Shown: one piece after another, positions 1 through 8,745 of the stretch | How the letters are laid out: each line of letters starts with the position of its first letter | How positions within the stretch are numbered: the stretch's first letter is position 1 | Assembly (NCBI GenBank): GCA_021608145.1 | Contig: JAKIHM010000001.1 | Coordinates: 62,001 to 126,000, forward strand | Direction of reading: 5' to 3' | Origin: Thermovorax subterraneus | GTDB taxonomy: Bacteria > Bacillota > Thermosediminibacteria > Thermosediminibacterales > Thermosediminibacteraceae | Length of the DNA: 64,000 nucleotides | Notes under the pieces: model-generated | Database searches by the model: none | What the model was told of the DNA's origin: nothing | What the model saw: the letters and a program-made list of their open reading frames with translations, nothing else | Made by a program: the position numbers and the translations under genes

Positions 1-1615
1 TGCCGTACCGGGTGATACTTTATTGGGTTCGGACAGCCATACCCCCACGGCAGGAGGCATAGGATGCCTTGCTATAGGTGCGGGTGGGCTGGACGTAGCT
101 GCTGCGATGGCAGGTTATCCCTATTACCTAAAAATGCCCTATATAGTAAATGTGGAACTGAAAGGGAAGCTAAAGCCCTGGGTAACTGCAAAGGATGTCA
201 TCCTCGAGCTTTTGAGAAGGCTCACGGTAAAAGGCGGGGTCGGGAAGATATTCGAATATACGGGAGAAGGCGTAAAGACGTTGTCAGTCCACGAAAGAGC
301 GACAATAGCCAACATGGGGGCAGAACTCGGTGCGACCACTTCCATCTTCCCCAGCGACGAGGTGACGTACGAGTTTTTAAAGGCTCAGGGGAGAGAGAGT
401 GACTTCAGGGAATTAAAACCTGATGAAGATGCAAAGTACGACGAAAAAATAGTGATAGACCTTTCAAAACTGGAGCCGCTGGTAGCAATGCCCCATAGCC
501 CAGATAATGTTCATCCCATAAGTGAAGTAAAAGGTATGAAGGTGGATCAGGTTGCGATAGGAAGCTGTACCAATTCGTCTTTCAAGGACATGATGCTCGT
601 AGCAGGGATCCTTAAAGGAAGAGCGGTCCACCCTGATGTGAGCCTAGTTGTTTCACCGGGTTCAAGGCAGGTGCTCGCCATGATGGCGGAAAGCGGAATT
701 CTATCCGATATAATCTCGGCGGGTGCGAGAATTCTAGAGTGCACCTGCGGGCCCTGCATAGGCATGGGTCAGGCCCCCGGTTCCGGCGCCGTTTCCGTGA
801 GGACCTTCAACCGCAATTTCAAAGGAAGGTCCGGCACTGCGGATGCCCAGGTGATCCTTGCTAGCCCCGCGGTGGCTGCTGCAACGGCGATCAACGGGGT
901 GCTGTCGGATCCTAGAGAGTTAGGAGAAATGCCGGAAGTATCAGAGCCAAAGCAGTATTATATTAACGACAATATGATTATCCCGCCGGCCGAGGAAAAA
1001 GAAAAAGTGGAGGTTTTCTACGGCCCTAACATAAAACCGATTCCGGTGGCTAGCAAAGTCGGCGATGTTATTGAAGGCCAGGTGCTCATAAAAGTTGAAG
1101 ACAATATTACGACGGACCACATAATACCCGGCACTGCAAAGCTACTTCCTCTGAGGTCTAACATACCTGCCCTCTCTGAATACTGCTTCAGCATCATAGA
1201 CAAAGAGTTCGCTAAAAGAGCAAAATCAGTAGGTGGTGGAATCATTGTAGGGGGCGAAAACTACGGCCAGGGTTCTAGCAGGGAACACGCAGCTCTAGTC
1301 CCGCTTTACCTAGGCATAAGAGCTGTAGTTGCGAAATCTTTTGCGAGGATTCACAAGGACAACCTGGTGAATTACGGGATACTGCCGGTAATATTCGAAA
1401 ACGGCATGGACTATGAAAAAATAGAAGAAGGCGACCACCTCCTGCTAGAGGATGTTAAAGAAGGGATAAAAAGAGGCAGGGGCGTTCTGAAAAATGTTAC
1501 TAAGCGATTAGAAATTCCCATAAGCTTTGACCTAACAAAAAGGCAAATAGATCTCCTCCTTGAAGGGGGATTGCTCAACTATATAAAGAAAAACTTGGGA
1601 GAAGATCAACGATGA
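1..1615 (+). CDS. Aconitate hydratase, 5' end cut off by the window
   Basis: The frame is open from base 2, so the N-terminus lies left of the window and about 538 residues are seen. The protein interconverts citrate and isocitrate using a [4Fe-4S] cluster. Visible hallmarks are GSDSHTPTAGG near the left edge, the cluster cysteines in SCTNSS (about nt 559-576) and CTCGPCIGMGQ (about nt 739-771), and the C-terminal swivel domain with GGENYGQGSSREHAAL (about nt 1249-1299). The stop overlaps the start of the isocitrate dehydrogenase gene by 4 bases (ATGA), so the two consecutive citrate-cycle steps are translationally coupled. The sequence resembles the roughly 640-residue bacterial/mitochondrial-like aconitases; a homoaconitase or isopropylmalate isomerase role is less likely given the partner gene. 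Confidence 0.93.
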   Translation, partial: AVPGDTLLGSDSHTPTAGGIGCLAIGAGGLDVAAAMAGYPYYLKMPYIVNVELKGKLKPWVTAKDVILELLRRLTVKGGVGKIFEYTGEGVKTLSVHERATIANMGAELGATTSIFPSDEVTYEFLKAQGRESDFRELKPDEDAKYDEKIVIDLSKLEPLVAMPHSPDNVHPISEVKGMKVDQVAIGSCTNSSFKDMMLVAGILKGRAVHPDVSLVVSPGSRQVLAMMAESGILSDIISAGARILECTCGPCIGMGQAPGSGAVSVRTFNRNFKGRSGTADAQVILASPAVAAATAINGVLSDPRELGEMPEVSEPKQYYINDNMIIPPAEEKEKVEVFYGPNIKPIPVASKVGDVIEGQVLIKVEDNITTDHIIPGTAKLLPLRSNIPALSEYCFSIIDKEFAKRAKSVGGGIIVGGENYGQGSSREHAALVPLYLGIRAVVAKSFARIHKDNLVNYGILPVIFENGMDYEKIEEGDHLLLEDVKEGIKRGRGVLKNVTKRLEIPISFDLTKRQIDLLLEGGLLNYIKKNLGEDQR

Positions 1616-2613
1616 GGAAAGTAACTCTAATTCCTGGAGATGGGATAGGCCCAGAGATTGCAAAAGCTGCTGTTAAAGTTGTGGAAGCTAGCGGCGCTCA
1701 AATTGAATGGGAAATTATGGATGCAGGAATTTCGGCGGCTAAAAAAGGAAAACCAGTGCTACCTGATGAAGTACTCGCTTCGATAAAGGAAAATGGTGTG
1801 TGCCTCAAAGGACCTACGGAAACGCCGGTGATATCGGGACACAGGAGCGTAAATGTGGCCCTGAGGCAGGAACTAGGCCTTTTTGCAAACCTTCGGCCCG
1901 CTAAGTCCATAGATGGGATTAAAACGAAGTATGAGGGAATAGACCTTGTGGTGGTCAGGGAAAACACCGAGGACCTGTACGCCGGGATCGAGCACAGAAT
2001 AGGGAATGTGGCAGCCGAGAGCATAAAGCTGATAACCGCCGACGCTTCCACAAGGATTGCAAAATTCGCCTTCGAATACGCGAGAAAGGAAAAGAGAAAA
2101 AAGGTAACAGCCGTTCATAAGGCGAACATAATGAAGCTCAGCGATGGGCTTTTTTTGGAATGCGCAAGGAAGGTTGCGAAGGATTATCCCGATATAGATT
2201 ATGAAGAATTGATAGTCGACAATATGTGCATGCAGCTTGTGAAGAATCCCGAAAAATACGACGTGCTTTTGTGTCCCAACCTTTACGGCGATATAATTTC
2301 CGACCTGTGCGCGGGCCTGGTCGGGGGGCTTGGGGTTGTCCCCGGAGCGAATATCGGCGACGGTGTTGCGGTATTCGAAGCGGTTCACGGCAGCGCTCCG
2401 GATATAACGGGGAAAAATATAGCAAACCCCACGGCGATGATCTTGTCGGCAGTAATGATGCTAAGATACATTGGGGAGGGAGAAAAGGCAGACAGGATAG
2501 AAAAAGCCCTTTACGACGTTTTTCTAAAGGGCGAAAACCTGACTCCCGATTTGGGAGGAAACGCAACGACCGGTGAATTTTGCAGGAGCATAATAAAGAG
2601 ATTGAGAAATTGA
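1612..2613 (+). CDS. icd: Isocitrate dehydrogenase, NAD-type
   Basis: This 333-residue beta-decarboxylating dehydrogenase should oxidise isocitrate to 2-oxoglutarate. It starts with the family motif TLIPGDGIGPEI, contains the substrate-loop arginines in GHRSVNVALRQ and NLRPAKS, the metal-binding aspartates in CPNLYGDIISDL, and the cofactor loop HGSAPDITGKNIANP. The loop and the short length fit the NAD-dependent isocitrate/isopropylmalate/homoisocitrate group. Isopropylmalate dehydrogenase is a possible alternative from sequence alone, but the 4-base overlap with aconitase argues for isocitrate. With aconitase it would supply 2-oxoglutarate for glutamate synthesis. Confidence 0.88.
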   Translation: MRKVTLIPGDGIGPEIAKAAVKVVEASGAQIEWEIMDAGISAAKKGKPVLPDEVLASIKENGVCLKGPTETPVISGHRSVNVALRQELGLFANLRPAKSIDGIKTKYEGIDLVVVRENTEDLYAGIEHRIGNVAAESIKLITADASTRIAKFAFEYARKEKRKKVTAVHKANIMKLSDGLFLECARKVAKDYPDIDYEELIVDNMCMQLVKNPEKYDVLLCPNLYGDIISDLCAGLVGGLGVVPGANIGDGVAVFEAVHGSAPDITGKNIANPTAMILSAVMMLRYIGEGEKADRIEKALYDVFLKGENLTPDLGGNATTGEFCRSIIKRLRN

Positions 2614-2625
2614 AGAAGTTTTTTA

Positions 2626-2657
2626 AAGCGGGCGAGAGCCCGCTTAATAATTTTTTA
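2626..2657 (+). terminator. Rho-independent terminator after icd
   Basis: A perfect 8-bp stem AAGCGGGC/GCCCGCTT with loop GAGA (2626-2645) is followed by TAATAATTTTTT. It separates the aconitase-icd operon from the regulator promoter immediately downstream. Confidence 0.85.
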
Positions 2658-2667
2658 ATCGTTTCCG

Positions 2668-2718
2668 TTGACAATGTCATTTTATAAGTATATACTGTAC
2701 ATAAACAATATATACAGT
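2668..2718 (+). promoter_or_regulatory. Sigma-A promoter with overlapping inverted-repeat operator
   Basis: TTGACA (2668-2673) and TATACT (2691-2696) are 17 bp apart, an almost ideal housekeeping promoter. An inverted repeat ACTGTA (2694-2699)/TACAGT (2713-2718) overlaps the -10 box and the start of the transcript, inside a near-palindromic stretch of TATA steps. Its place directly in front of the GntR gene suggests that the regulator represses its own operon here; the binding itself is inference. Confidence 0.75.
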
Positions 2719-2742
2719 TATGAGAGGTGGTTTGTTTAAGAA

Positions 2743-3117
2743 ATGAACATTTTAATATCCAATACTTCTGAAGAACCAATATACAAGCAGATAGCAAGGC
2801 AGATAAAGGACATGATAATACGAGGAGTACTTAAGGAAGGAGAACTTCTTTTTTCCATACGAAATATGGCAAAAGAACTTGGAATAAGCGTGATTACAGT
2901 GAAGAAAGCTTATGAAGAGCTCGAAAGGGAAGGATATATCGTCACAACCCAGGGGAAAGGCACTTTTGTGGCAGTAAGAAACCGGGAGCTGTTGAGGGAG
3001 ATGCGCCTTAAAGTGGTGGAGGAAAAGCTTGAGGAAGCCGTTTTTGCAGGGAAATCTTTAGGGCTTTCTTTGGAGGAAATGACGAAAATGCTCGAGATTC
3101 TGTATGGGGAGGTTTAG
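2743..3117 (+). CDS. GntR-family (YtrA-type) transcriptional regulator
   Basis: This 124-residue protein has an N-terminal winged helix of the GntR type (residues about 10-75, including SIRNMAKELGISVITVKKAYEELEREGYI in overlapping blocks) and only a short helical tail, which is typical of the YtrA subfamily that lacks a large ligand domain. The GAGGTGG ribosome site lies 12 bases before the ATG. It is followed within 4 bases by an ABC ATPase and then a permease, the usual YtrA arrangement, so it most likely represses this exporter operon through the inverted repeat overlapping its promoter. Confidence 0.88.
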   Translation: MNILISNTSEEPIYKQIARQIKDMIIRGVLKEGELLFSIRNMAKELGISVITVKKAYEELEREGYIVTTQGKGTFVAVRNRELLREMRLKVVEEKLEEAVFAGKSLGLSLEEMTKMLEILYGEV

Positions 3118-3121
3118 ATAA

Positions 3122-4000
3122 ATGGAACCCATCCTGGAGGTAGTAGGTTTAAAAAAGAGATTTTCCGGATTTGAACTTAGAGAAGTAAGTTTTACCCTTG
3201 AAAGAGGCTATATAATGGGATTTATCGGCCCAAATGGGGCGGGCAAGACTACCACTATAAAGCTCATAATGAACCTCCTAAAGAAAGATGGAGGGATAGT
3301 GAAGATCTTTGGCTTAGAAAATGACGATGAAAAGACGTCTGTGAGGATAATGGATAAAATAGGGTTTGTATTCGGGGAAAATGTCTTTTATGAGGAACTT
3401 ACTGTGGAGGAGATAAAAGGAGTAATAGCGCCTTTATATAGCCAATGGGATGAAGAAGCTTTTAAAAAGTATATGAAAACGTTTTCTTTGCCCTTTAAAA
3501 AAAGGATAAAGGAATTGTCGCGCGGGATGAAGATAAAGTTGGCTTTGGCTATAGCCCTCTCTCACAATGCGGAACTTCTTATAATGGATGAGCCTACGTC
3601 GGGCCTTGATCCGGTGATGAGAAGCGAGTTTCTGGAGATACTCAGCGAATTCATCCAGGATGAAAGAAGGTCTGTTTTCTTCTCAACCCACATAACATCG
3701 GACCTGGATAAGATAGCGGATTTTGTCACGTTTATAAACGACGGAAGTATAATTTTTTCATGCGAAAAAGATGAACTTTTCGAAAGATATGCCGTGGTTA
3801 AGGGCCCCAAGGAAATTTTTAACCCGCATACAAAAGAATATTTTGTGGGAATAAAAGAAAATAGGTTTGGGATTGAAGGGCTCGTTAAAAATGCGGAAGA
3901 TTTTAGGAAGATTATAAAGGAAAAAGTTGTTTTTGAAAGGCCTAATCTGGAAGACATAATGTTTTATTACTCAAAGGGGGAAAAGGGATGTTTAGCCTAA
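3122..4000 (+). CDS. ABC transporter ATP-binding protein
   Basis: A 292-residue ABC ATPase with Walker A GPNGAGKTT (residues about 37-45), signature LSRGMK (about 131-136), Walker B LLIMDEPTSGLD (about 152-163) and the switch histidine in FFSTHITSDL. The extra C-terminal region of about 80 residues is usual in the YtrB/BcrA-like export ATPases. It overlaps the following permease gene by 13 bases, and the pair probably forms an exporter or a cell-envelope stress transporter; the substrate cannot be told from sequence. Confidence 0.9.
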   Translation: MEPILEVVGLKKRFSGFELREVSFTLERGYIMGFIGPNGAGKTTTIKLIMNLLKKDGGIVKIFGLENDDEKTSVRIMDKIGFVFGENVFYEELTVEEIKGVIAPLYSQWDEEAFKKYMKTFSLPFKKRIKELSRGMKIKLALAIALSHNAELLIMDEPTSGLDPVMRSEFLEILSEFIQDERRSVFFSTHITSDLDKIADFVTFINDGSIIFSCEKDELFERYAVVKGPKEIFNPHTKEYFVGIKENRFGIEGLVKNAEDFRKIIKEKVVFERPNLEDIMFYYSKGEKGCLA

Positions 4001-4617
4001 TAAAAAAAGATTTATTGATTCAAAAAAGTTACTTATTCTATTTGATTTTCGTAGCTTTAATTGCGATAATTTCCTTTTCCGGTTTAAAAGGGGCGATATT
4101 TTTGCCCGTGACATTTATTTTAACTTACGTTTTTATGCAGCACGCATGCTATTGCGACGACAAAAACAACGCCCATTTATTGTTGAATTCCCTCCCCTTA
4201 TCCAGGAAGAAAATCGTCCTTTCCCGTTATCTTTCACTATTTGTATTTTTTACAATCTCGCTTGGGTTTTGCGCAGCCCTTGGTTGGATTTCTGAATTGA
4301 TTTTTTCTGATTTTATACATTTTTCATTTCCTGCGGAAGGTGTTGCCGCAGTGCTAGCTGCTGCTCTTTTAATGAACAGCATAGGACTTCCGGTATTTTA
4401 TACCTTCGGTTATTCAAAAGCGAGGATTGTAAATGTCATTTTATTCATAGGAATCTTCAACGCATTTTTATTTTGGGAATCAGCGGGAAAGTTTATTGCA
4501 AATTTTTTCAATAAAGGCAGCTTGTTTTCCGGTTATTTTGTCCTAATTATAGCCTTTTTTATCTATGCCCTTTCGTATGCCGTGTCGGCAAAGATATATT
4601 CCAAGAGGGAATTTTAA
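3988..4617 (+). CDS. ABC-2 type membrane permease
   Basis: A 209-residue protein with about six hydrophobic segments, starting MFSLIKKDLLIQKSY, the common opening of small ABC-2 permeases (ABC2_membrane_5-like). The charged patch CDDKNNAHLLLNSLPLSRKK between the second and third segments is characteristic of this family, in which it lies on the cytosolic side. It is the membrane partner of the ATPase encoded by the overlapping upstream gene. The last gene of the GntR-controlled operon. Confidence 0.82.
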   Translation: MFSLIKKDLLIQKSYLFYLIFVALIAIISFSGLKGAIFLPVTFILTYVFMQHACYCDDKNNAHLLLNSLPLSRKKIVLSRYLSLFVFFTISLGFCAALGWISELIFSDFIHFSFPAEGVAAVLAAALLMNSIGLPVFYTFGYSKARIVNVILFIGIFNAFLFWESAGKFIANFFNKGSLFSGYFVLIIAFFIYALSYAVSAKIYSKREF

Positions 4618-4705
4618 TTAATTTTTCTGAAGGATAAGGGCAAAAAATATAGTATAATACCCAAAAGAAATTAAATTGACGAAATATTAAAAGGGGGAAA
4701 CGTAA

Positions 4706-5224
4706 ATGGGCAGGGCACTTTTGGTTATTGATATGCTCAACGATTTTGTGGAAGAAGGGGGAAGTCTGTACGTTGGGGAAGCGTCAAGAAACATAATCCC
4801 TTTTATAAAACAAAAGATTGAGGAATTCAAAAAAGAAAAATGTCCCGTGATATTCATTTGCGACAGCCATGAAAAGGATGACAGGGAATTTGAGATGTTT
4901 CCGCCCCACTGTATTTCTGGGACCTGGGGTAGTATGGTCATAAAGGAGCTGGAACCTGCAATAGAAGATAAAATAATAAAAAAGCGCAGGTACAGCGCTT
5001 TCTACGGAACTGATCTCGACCTTTACCTGAGAGAGCGGGGGATAAACGAGCTTTATCTGGTGGGCGTGTGCACCAATATATGCGTGCTCTATACCGCCAA
5101 GGATGCCAGGGAAAGGGGATACTCGGTAATAATATACAAAGATGGAGTAGCCTCATTTGATGAAAAGGCCCACGAATTCGCCCTTATGGAAGCAAAGAAT
5201 ACACTTGGATGTGAATTGATATAG
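4706..5224 (+). CDS. Isochorismatase-family cysteine hydrolase (nicotinamidase-like)
   Basis: A 172-residue cysteine hydrolase. The catalytic triad can be read as D9 in LLVIDMLNDF, a lysine near residue 92 in KKRRYSAF, and a cysteine near residue 121 in VGVCTNICVL, with the usual cis-peptide position just before it. The histidines in DSHEKDD and PPHC resemble the metal-binding positions of nicotinamidases (PncA), so NAD salvage is the best guess, but amide hydrolases of other substrates share all of this. An AGGGGG ribosome site precedes the ATG, and TATAAT near 4651 could be the -10 box of its own promoter. Confidence 0.85.
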   Translation: MGRALLVIDMLNDFVEEGGSLYVGEASRNIIPFIKQKIEEFKKEKCPVIFICDSHEKDDREFEMFPPHCISGTWGSMVIKELEPAIEDKIIKKRRYSAFYGTDLDLYLRERGINELYLVGVCTNICVLYTAKDARERGYSVIIYKDGVASFDEKAHEFALMEAKNTLGCELI

Positions 5225-5245
5225 GCAATTATTATAATGTATTTT

Positions 5246-5288
5246 AGGCCCCGGAATAGGATTGCAATGTATTTCCGGGGCCTTTTTA
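5246..5288. terminator. Bidirectional terminator
   Basis: The arms AGGCCCCGGA (5246-5255) and TCCGGGGCCT (5274-5283) form a perfect 10-bp stem, followed by TTTTT on the plus strand. It lies between convergent genes (hydrolase on plus, nitroreductase on minus) and could serve both, though the A-run on the left is weak. Confidence 0.8.
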
Positions 5289-5326
5289 ACAATGGTTGGT
5301 AGTTTTAGTATGGACTCTAAATTTTA

Positions 5327-5890
5327 CTACTTAATAATTCTTACCATATTTTCCCGCCTGGTAGCAGGTTCAGGTATTTCCCCTGCTGCATAGCCCAAAG
5401 TTACGACGAATACCGGTTCATATCCCTCCGGAATGCCTATTTCTTCTCTGGCAAATTTTTTTCCTTCTTCTGTGCCGAAAAATATTTCTGGAGATGCCAA
5501 AAAACAACTGGATACTCCAAGGGACTTTGCAGCGATCAAAATATTTTCAGCTGCTACTGCACAGTCGGCGTATACGAATTTGGATGACTTATCAGCGGAG
5601 ATTATTACTATTGTTGGAGCCCCGTAGAATGCATTAAAATTTGGTTCCTTAGCTCTTTCACTAAGCATCGGGATGTTTTGGTTTATAATCGCTTTTTTTA
5701 TTTCAGAGGAAAGTCTGTCTATTAGATCCTTGTTTTGGATTACGGTAAAATGCCAAGGCTGCCTTCCCATGGCGCTGGGAGCGTACATCGCTGCTTTCAA
5801 TATTAAATCCCTTTCTTCATCCTTTATCTGATCTGGCTTATAGTTTCTTACCGAACGCCTTTCGAGGATATTTTTTATCGTTTCATTCAT
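5327..5890 (-). CDS. Nitroreductase-family flavoprotein
   Basis: A 187-residue FMN-dependent oxidoreductase of the nitroreductase fold. It opens MNETIKNILERRSVRNY with the conserved RRSxRxY FMN-binding motif, followed by APSAMGRQPWHF, and has the C-terminal TLGYAAGE. I chose the ATG at 5890 because GGAGGGAGG lies just upstream; the frame is open further upstream but lacks a ribosome site. It is a single gene, convergent with the hydrolase. The natural substrate (nitro compound, quinone or other) is unknown. Confidence 0.88.
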   Translation of the reverse strand: MNETIKNILERRSVRNYKPDQIKDEERDLILKAAMYAPSAMGRQPWHFTVIQNKDLIDRLSSEIKKAIINQNIPMLSERAKEPNFNAFYGAPTIVIISADKSSKFVYADCAVAAENILIAAKSLGVSSCFLASPEIFFGTEEGKKFAREEIGIPEGYEPVFVVTLGYAAGEIPEPATRRENMVRIIK

Positions 5891-6177
5891 AGAATCATCC
5901 TCCCTCCTAAGCATATTAATTTCAAATCCGTTTAAATAAATTTGAGCCTGCATAAAAAAATGAGACGTATATCTATAAGAGATTATATCATTAAAAAGTT
6001 TTTTTATAAGAAGTTTTATATTATAACGACGAAAATTTTACAATACCAATAAAAGCCGTAGAATGAACTCTAATTTTGTCGAAATATTTTTGCTGCCATA
6101 AGGAGGATATTTAGAAAATTTATAGAAATAAATAAGTGCGAACAAATTTTTATTAAAGTCATAAAAGGTGTTCCAGG

Positions 6178-6693
6178 TTGAAAGAACAGAATTACGAAGA
6201 ATTGTATACCAACGGCATAAAAGTGAATTATGTGGCTATATGTCATCGAAAATTGTGGCTTTACAGCAGGGGAATGCGGATGGAGCCTCTATCCGAAAGG
6301 GTTGCCCTTGGTCGCTTGTTGCACGAAAGATCTTATGAATGGATTCCAAGGAGAGAAGTATTGATTGACAACCTGATAAAAGTGGATGTTATCGAAGGAG
6401 AAGGAAGAATTTTAGAAGTGAAATATTCGAAAAAACTATCCGATGCAGCTCGATTGCAGGTAGCATACTATTTGTATTATCTTAAAAAAATCGGTGCGGG
6501 GGAGCTGACCGGAGAGCTTCGGTTTCCGAAAGAGCGCCGAAGGGAAGAGATACGGTTGACGGACGAGCTTGAAAGAGAAGTGGAGGAAGCGTTAAAGAAG
6601 ATAAGGGGAATCGAACTTCTCACGGTTCCGCCCGAGGCTCAATACACGTCGCTATGCCGCCTATGCGCTTATATCGATCTTTGTTGGGGGTAA
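6178..6693 (+). CDS. cas4: CRISPR-associated exonuclease Cas4
   Basis: A 171-residue Cas4 nuclease that helps trim and select prespacers for Cas1-Cas2. The Fe-S cluster cysteines are visible: one at about residue 22 (ICHRKLWLYSRG) and three at the C-terminus (CRLCAYIDLC). The PD-(D/E)XK core includes VDVIEGEGRILEVKYSKK with the E-V-K triplet and the downstream DAARLQVAYYLYYL helix. It starts at TTG with an AAAGGTG site upstream. It is the first gene of the cas operon; the 280 bases before it are AT-rich and hold the presumed promoter. Confidence 0.95.
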   Translation: MKEQNYEELYTNGIKVNYVAICHRKLWLYSRGMRMEPLSERVALGRLLHERSYEWIPRREVLIDNLIKVDVIEGEGRILEVKYSKKLSDAARLQVAYYLYYLKKIGAGELTGELRFPKERRREEIRLTDELEREVEEALKKIRGIELLTVPPEAQYTSLCRLCAYIDLCWG

Positions 6694-6701
6694 ATAACCG
6701 C

Positions 6702-7712
6702 ATGTCCAGGACCTATTATATTTTCAGAAATGGACGGTTGCGCCGCAAGGATAATACGATATTTCTAGAGCAGGAGGGGGAGGAAGAAAAGATACAGAGA
6801 CAGGCGATTCCTGTCGAAGATGTCCGCGATTTATACCTCTTCGGGGAAGTTGACCTCAACACAAAGCTTTTAAATTTCCTAGCAGGTTACGGAATAGTAG
6901 TGCATTTTTTTAATTATTACGGCTTCTATACTGGAAGCTTTTATCCGCGGGAAACGAATGTAAGCGGAGACCTCATAGTGAGGCAGGTACAGCATTATCT
7001 TGATGGAAACTCAAGGCTTTTTCTGGCAAGGGAGTTCATAGAAGGTGCACTCTACCATATAAGCCGCAATTTGGGTTATTACAGCAATAGGGGAAAGCTA
7101 TTGGAAGAGGCTATAGCTGCGGTAGAGACTTCCATGCAGCGCCTGAAAAACTGCAACACCATTCAAGAGCTTATGCGTGAAGAAGGCCAGGCTAGAATGG
7201 CATACTATTCAGCCTTCAATGAAATCCTGGAACTTGATGAGCCTTTTGAAAAAAGGGTGCGCAGACCCCCGGACAATATGTTAAATGCTCTCATCTCATT
7301 TATAAACACCCTCATTTACACAGCCGTACTTTCCGAAATATATGTAACCCAGCTCAATCCAACAATCAGCTACCTGCACGAACCATCCGAACGGCGCTTT
7401 TCTTTGGCCCTCGATATTTCGGAAATCTTTAAACCTCTTATAGGTGACAAAATAATTTTTAGGCTTTTAAACCGCCGTATAATAAGCAGGGAAGATTTTG
7501 AAGGAATTGGGCACGCACAGGCTATTTATCTAAAAGAAGATGCGAGAAAAAGAGTATTGAAGGAATTCGAAGAAACCTTGCAGACCACCATATACCACCG
7601 GAAACTCAAGCGAAACGTATCTTATCGCCACCTTATCCGCCTTGAGGCTTATAAAATCGTTCGGCATCTGGTTGGGATGGAAAAATATAAGTCGCTTCGA
7701 GCCTGGTGGTAG
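6702..7712 (+). CDS. cas1: CRISPR-associated endonuclease Cas1 (type I-B)
   Basis: A 336-residue Cas1 integrase. The frame opens upstream within cas4, but the protein alignment start MSRTYYIFRNGRLRRKDN is at ATG 6702, preceded by GGGGGT. The metal-binding residues are in the AYYSAFNEIL glutamate region, the histidine of SYLHEPSERRFSLALD and the aspartate that follows. With Cas2 and Cas4 it adds spacers to the array about 6.5 kb downstream. Confidence 0.96.
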   Translation: MSRTYYIFRNGRLRRKDNTIFLEQEGEEEKIQRQAIPVEDVRDLYLFGEVDLNTKLLNFLAGYGIVVHFFNYYGFYTGSFYPRETNVSGDLIVRQVQHYLDGNSRLFLAREFIEGALYHISRNLGYYSNRGKLLEEAIAAVETSMQRLKNCNTIQELMREEGQARMAYYSAFNEILELDEPFEKRVRRPPDNMLNALISFINTLIYTAVLSEIYVTQLNPTISYLHEPSERRFSLALDISEIFKPLIGDKIIFRLLNRRIISREDFEGIGHAQAIYLKEDARKRVLKEFEETLQTTIYHRKLKRNVSYRHLIRLEAYKIVRHLVGMEKYKSLRAWW

Positions 7713-7717
7713 GGGAA

Positions 7718-7984
7718 ATGTACGTGATTGTTGTATACGATGTGGAACAGGCGAGGGTGGCAAAAGTTTGCAAATATTTGAGGCGTTACCTTCACTGGGT
7801 GCAAAACAGCGCCTTTGAAGGAGAAATTACAGAAGCGCAGCTGGAAAAGCTCAAATCAGGCTTAAAAAAAATCGTAGACCCCGATTGCGACAGCATATAC
7901 ATATACAGGTTGCCGCAGGAAAGATACCTTCATAAAGAAGTTATAGGACAAAAAAAGGCAAACCTGGAGCAATTTTTGGATTGA
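7718..7984 (+). CDS. cas2: CRISPR-associated protein Cas2
   Basis: An 88-residue Cas2 beginning MYVIVVYDVEQARVAKV, with the conserved aspartate after the first beta strand and the RRYLHWVQNSAFEGEIT block. ATG 7718 follows AGGGG closely; an in-frame GTG at 7706 that overlaps cas1 is possible. Cas2 dimers bridge the Cas1 dimers in the adaptation complex. Confidence 0.95.
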   Translation: MYVIVVYDVEQARVAKVCKYLRRYLHWVQNSAFEGEITEAQLEKLKSGLKKIVDPDCDSIYIYRLPQERYLHKEVIGQKKANLEQFLD

Positions 7985-7994
7985 GGGATGGTTT

Positions 7995-8738
7995 ATGCGA
8001 GTTCGCGTCGTTTTTCAAGGAGAAGAACCGGTAATCTTGCCGTGGAATTATCCGCACCTCCTGCACGGTTATTTGTACGGGGCGATAGCCAGGGCCAACC
8101 CCGAGTTTGGGACTTTCCTGCATGAAGAAGGATTTACTGCAGGAAATCACAGGTATAAAATGCTGGTGTTTTCAAAGATTTTTTCAAGGGAATCGAGGGC
8201 TTTGCCCCAGGGATTAAAGGTGATGCCTCCCCTTGAATGGTGGTTTTCGTCGCCGCTCGATGCTCCTATAGAAGCCCTAGTTAAGACCCTGGTTTTGGAA
8301 GGCGAGGTTCGCCTCGGGAATATCCGCCTTTATATTGAGAAGGTAGAGGTTGAAGGCATTCCCGATATTTCTGAAAGAATGTTATGCGAGACGATTTCGC
8401 CGGTGGTGGCTTCAACCGGTACTAAAAAGGAAGGCAGGCTTGTAAAGCGATTCCTCTCGCCCGATGATGAAGATTTCCGGCGGGTTATCGAAGTTAATCT
8501 TTTAAGGAAAGCGAAGGCCCTTGGGATTACTTTCGACCATACGATTAATATTAACATTGAGCCTGTTGGAAAATGGCGTTCAAGGCTTTTTACCGTTCAG
8601 GGGACCAACGTGAAGGGTTATGAAGGGCGGTTTGTGATTGAAGGTGATAAAAATTTAATTCAATTGGCGTATGAGGCGGGGATCGGCGAAAGAAACAGCC
8701 AGGGGTTCGGGATGTTCAGGTTTGTAAAAAGTGGATAG
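7995..8738 (+). CDS. cas6: CRISPR repeat endoribonuclease Cas6
   Basis: A 247-residue Cas6 of the RAMP superfamily, which cuts the precursor CRISPR RNA inside the repeats. The C-terminal glycine-rich loop GIGERNSQGFGMF is diagnostic, and a histidine near the N-terminus (HLLHGYLYGAI) is a candidate catalytic residue. Cleavage would leave an 8-base 5' handle ATTGAAAC, the end of the repeat in this locus. The gene starts 10 bases after cas2. Confidence 0.94.
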   Translation: MRVRVVFQGEEPVILPWNYPHLLHGYLYGAIARANPEFGTFLHEEGFTAGNHRYKMLVFSKIFSRESRALPQGLKVMPPLEWWFSSPLDAPIEALVKTLVLEGEVRLGNIRLYIEKVEVEGIPDISERMLCETISPVVASTGTKKEGRLVKRFLSPDDEDFRRVIEVNLLRKAKALGITFDHTININIEPVGKWRSRLFTVQGTNVKGYEGRFVIEGDKNLIQLAYEAGIGERNSQGFGMFRFVKSG

Positions 8739-8745
8739 GAGGTAA

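Noticed and set aside
2138-2797. Long minus-strand frame across the icd 3' end and its terminator
   Set aside because: It is antisense to icd, crosses a terminator and the GntR promoter, and has no recognisable domain.
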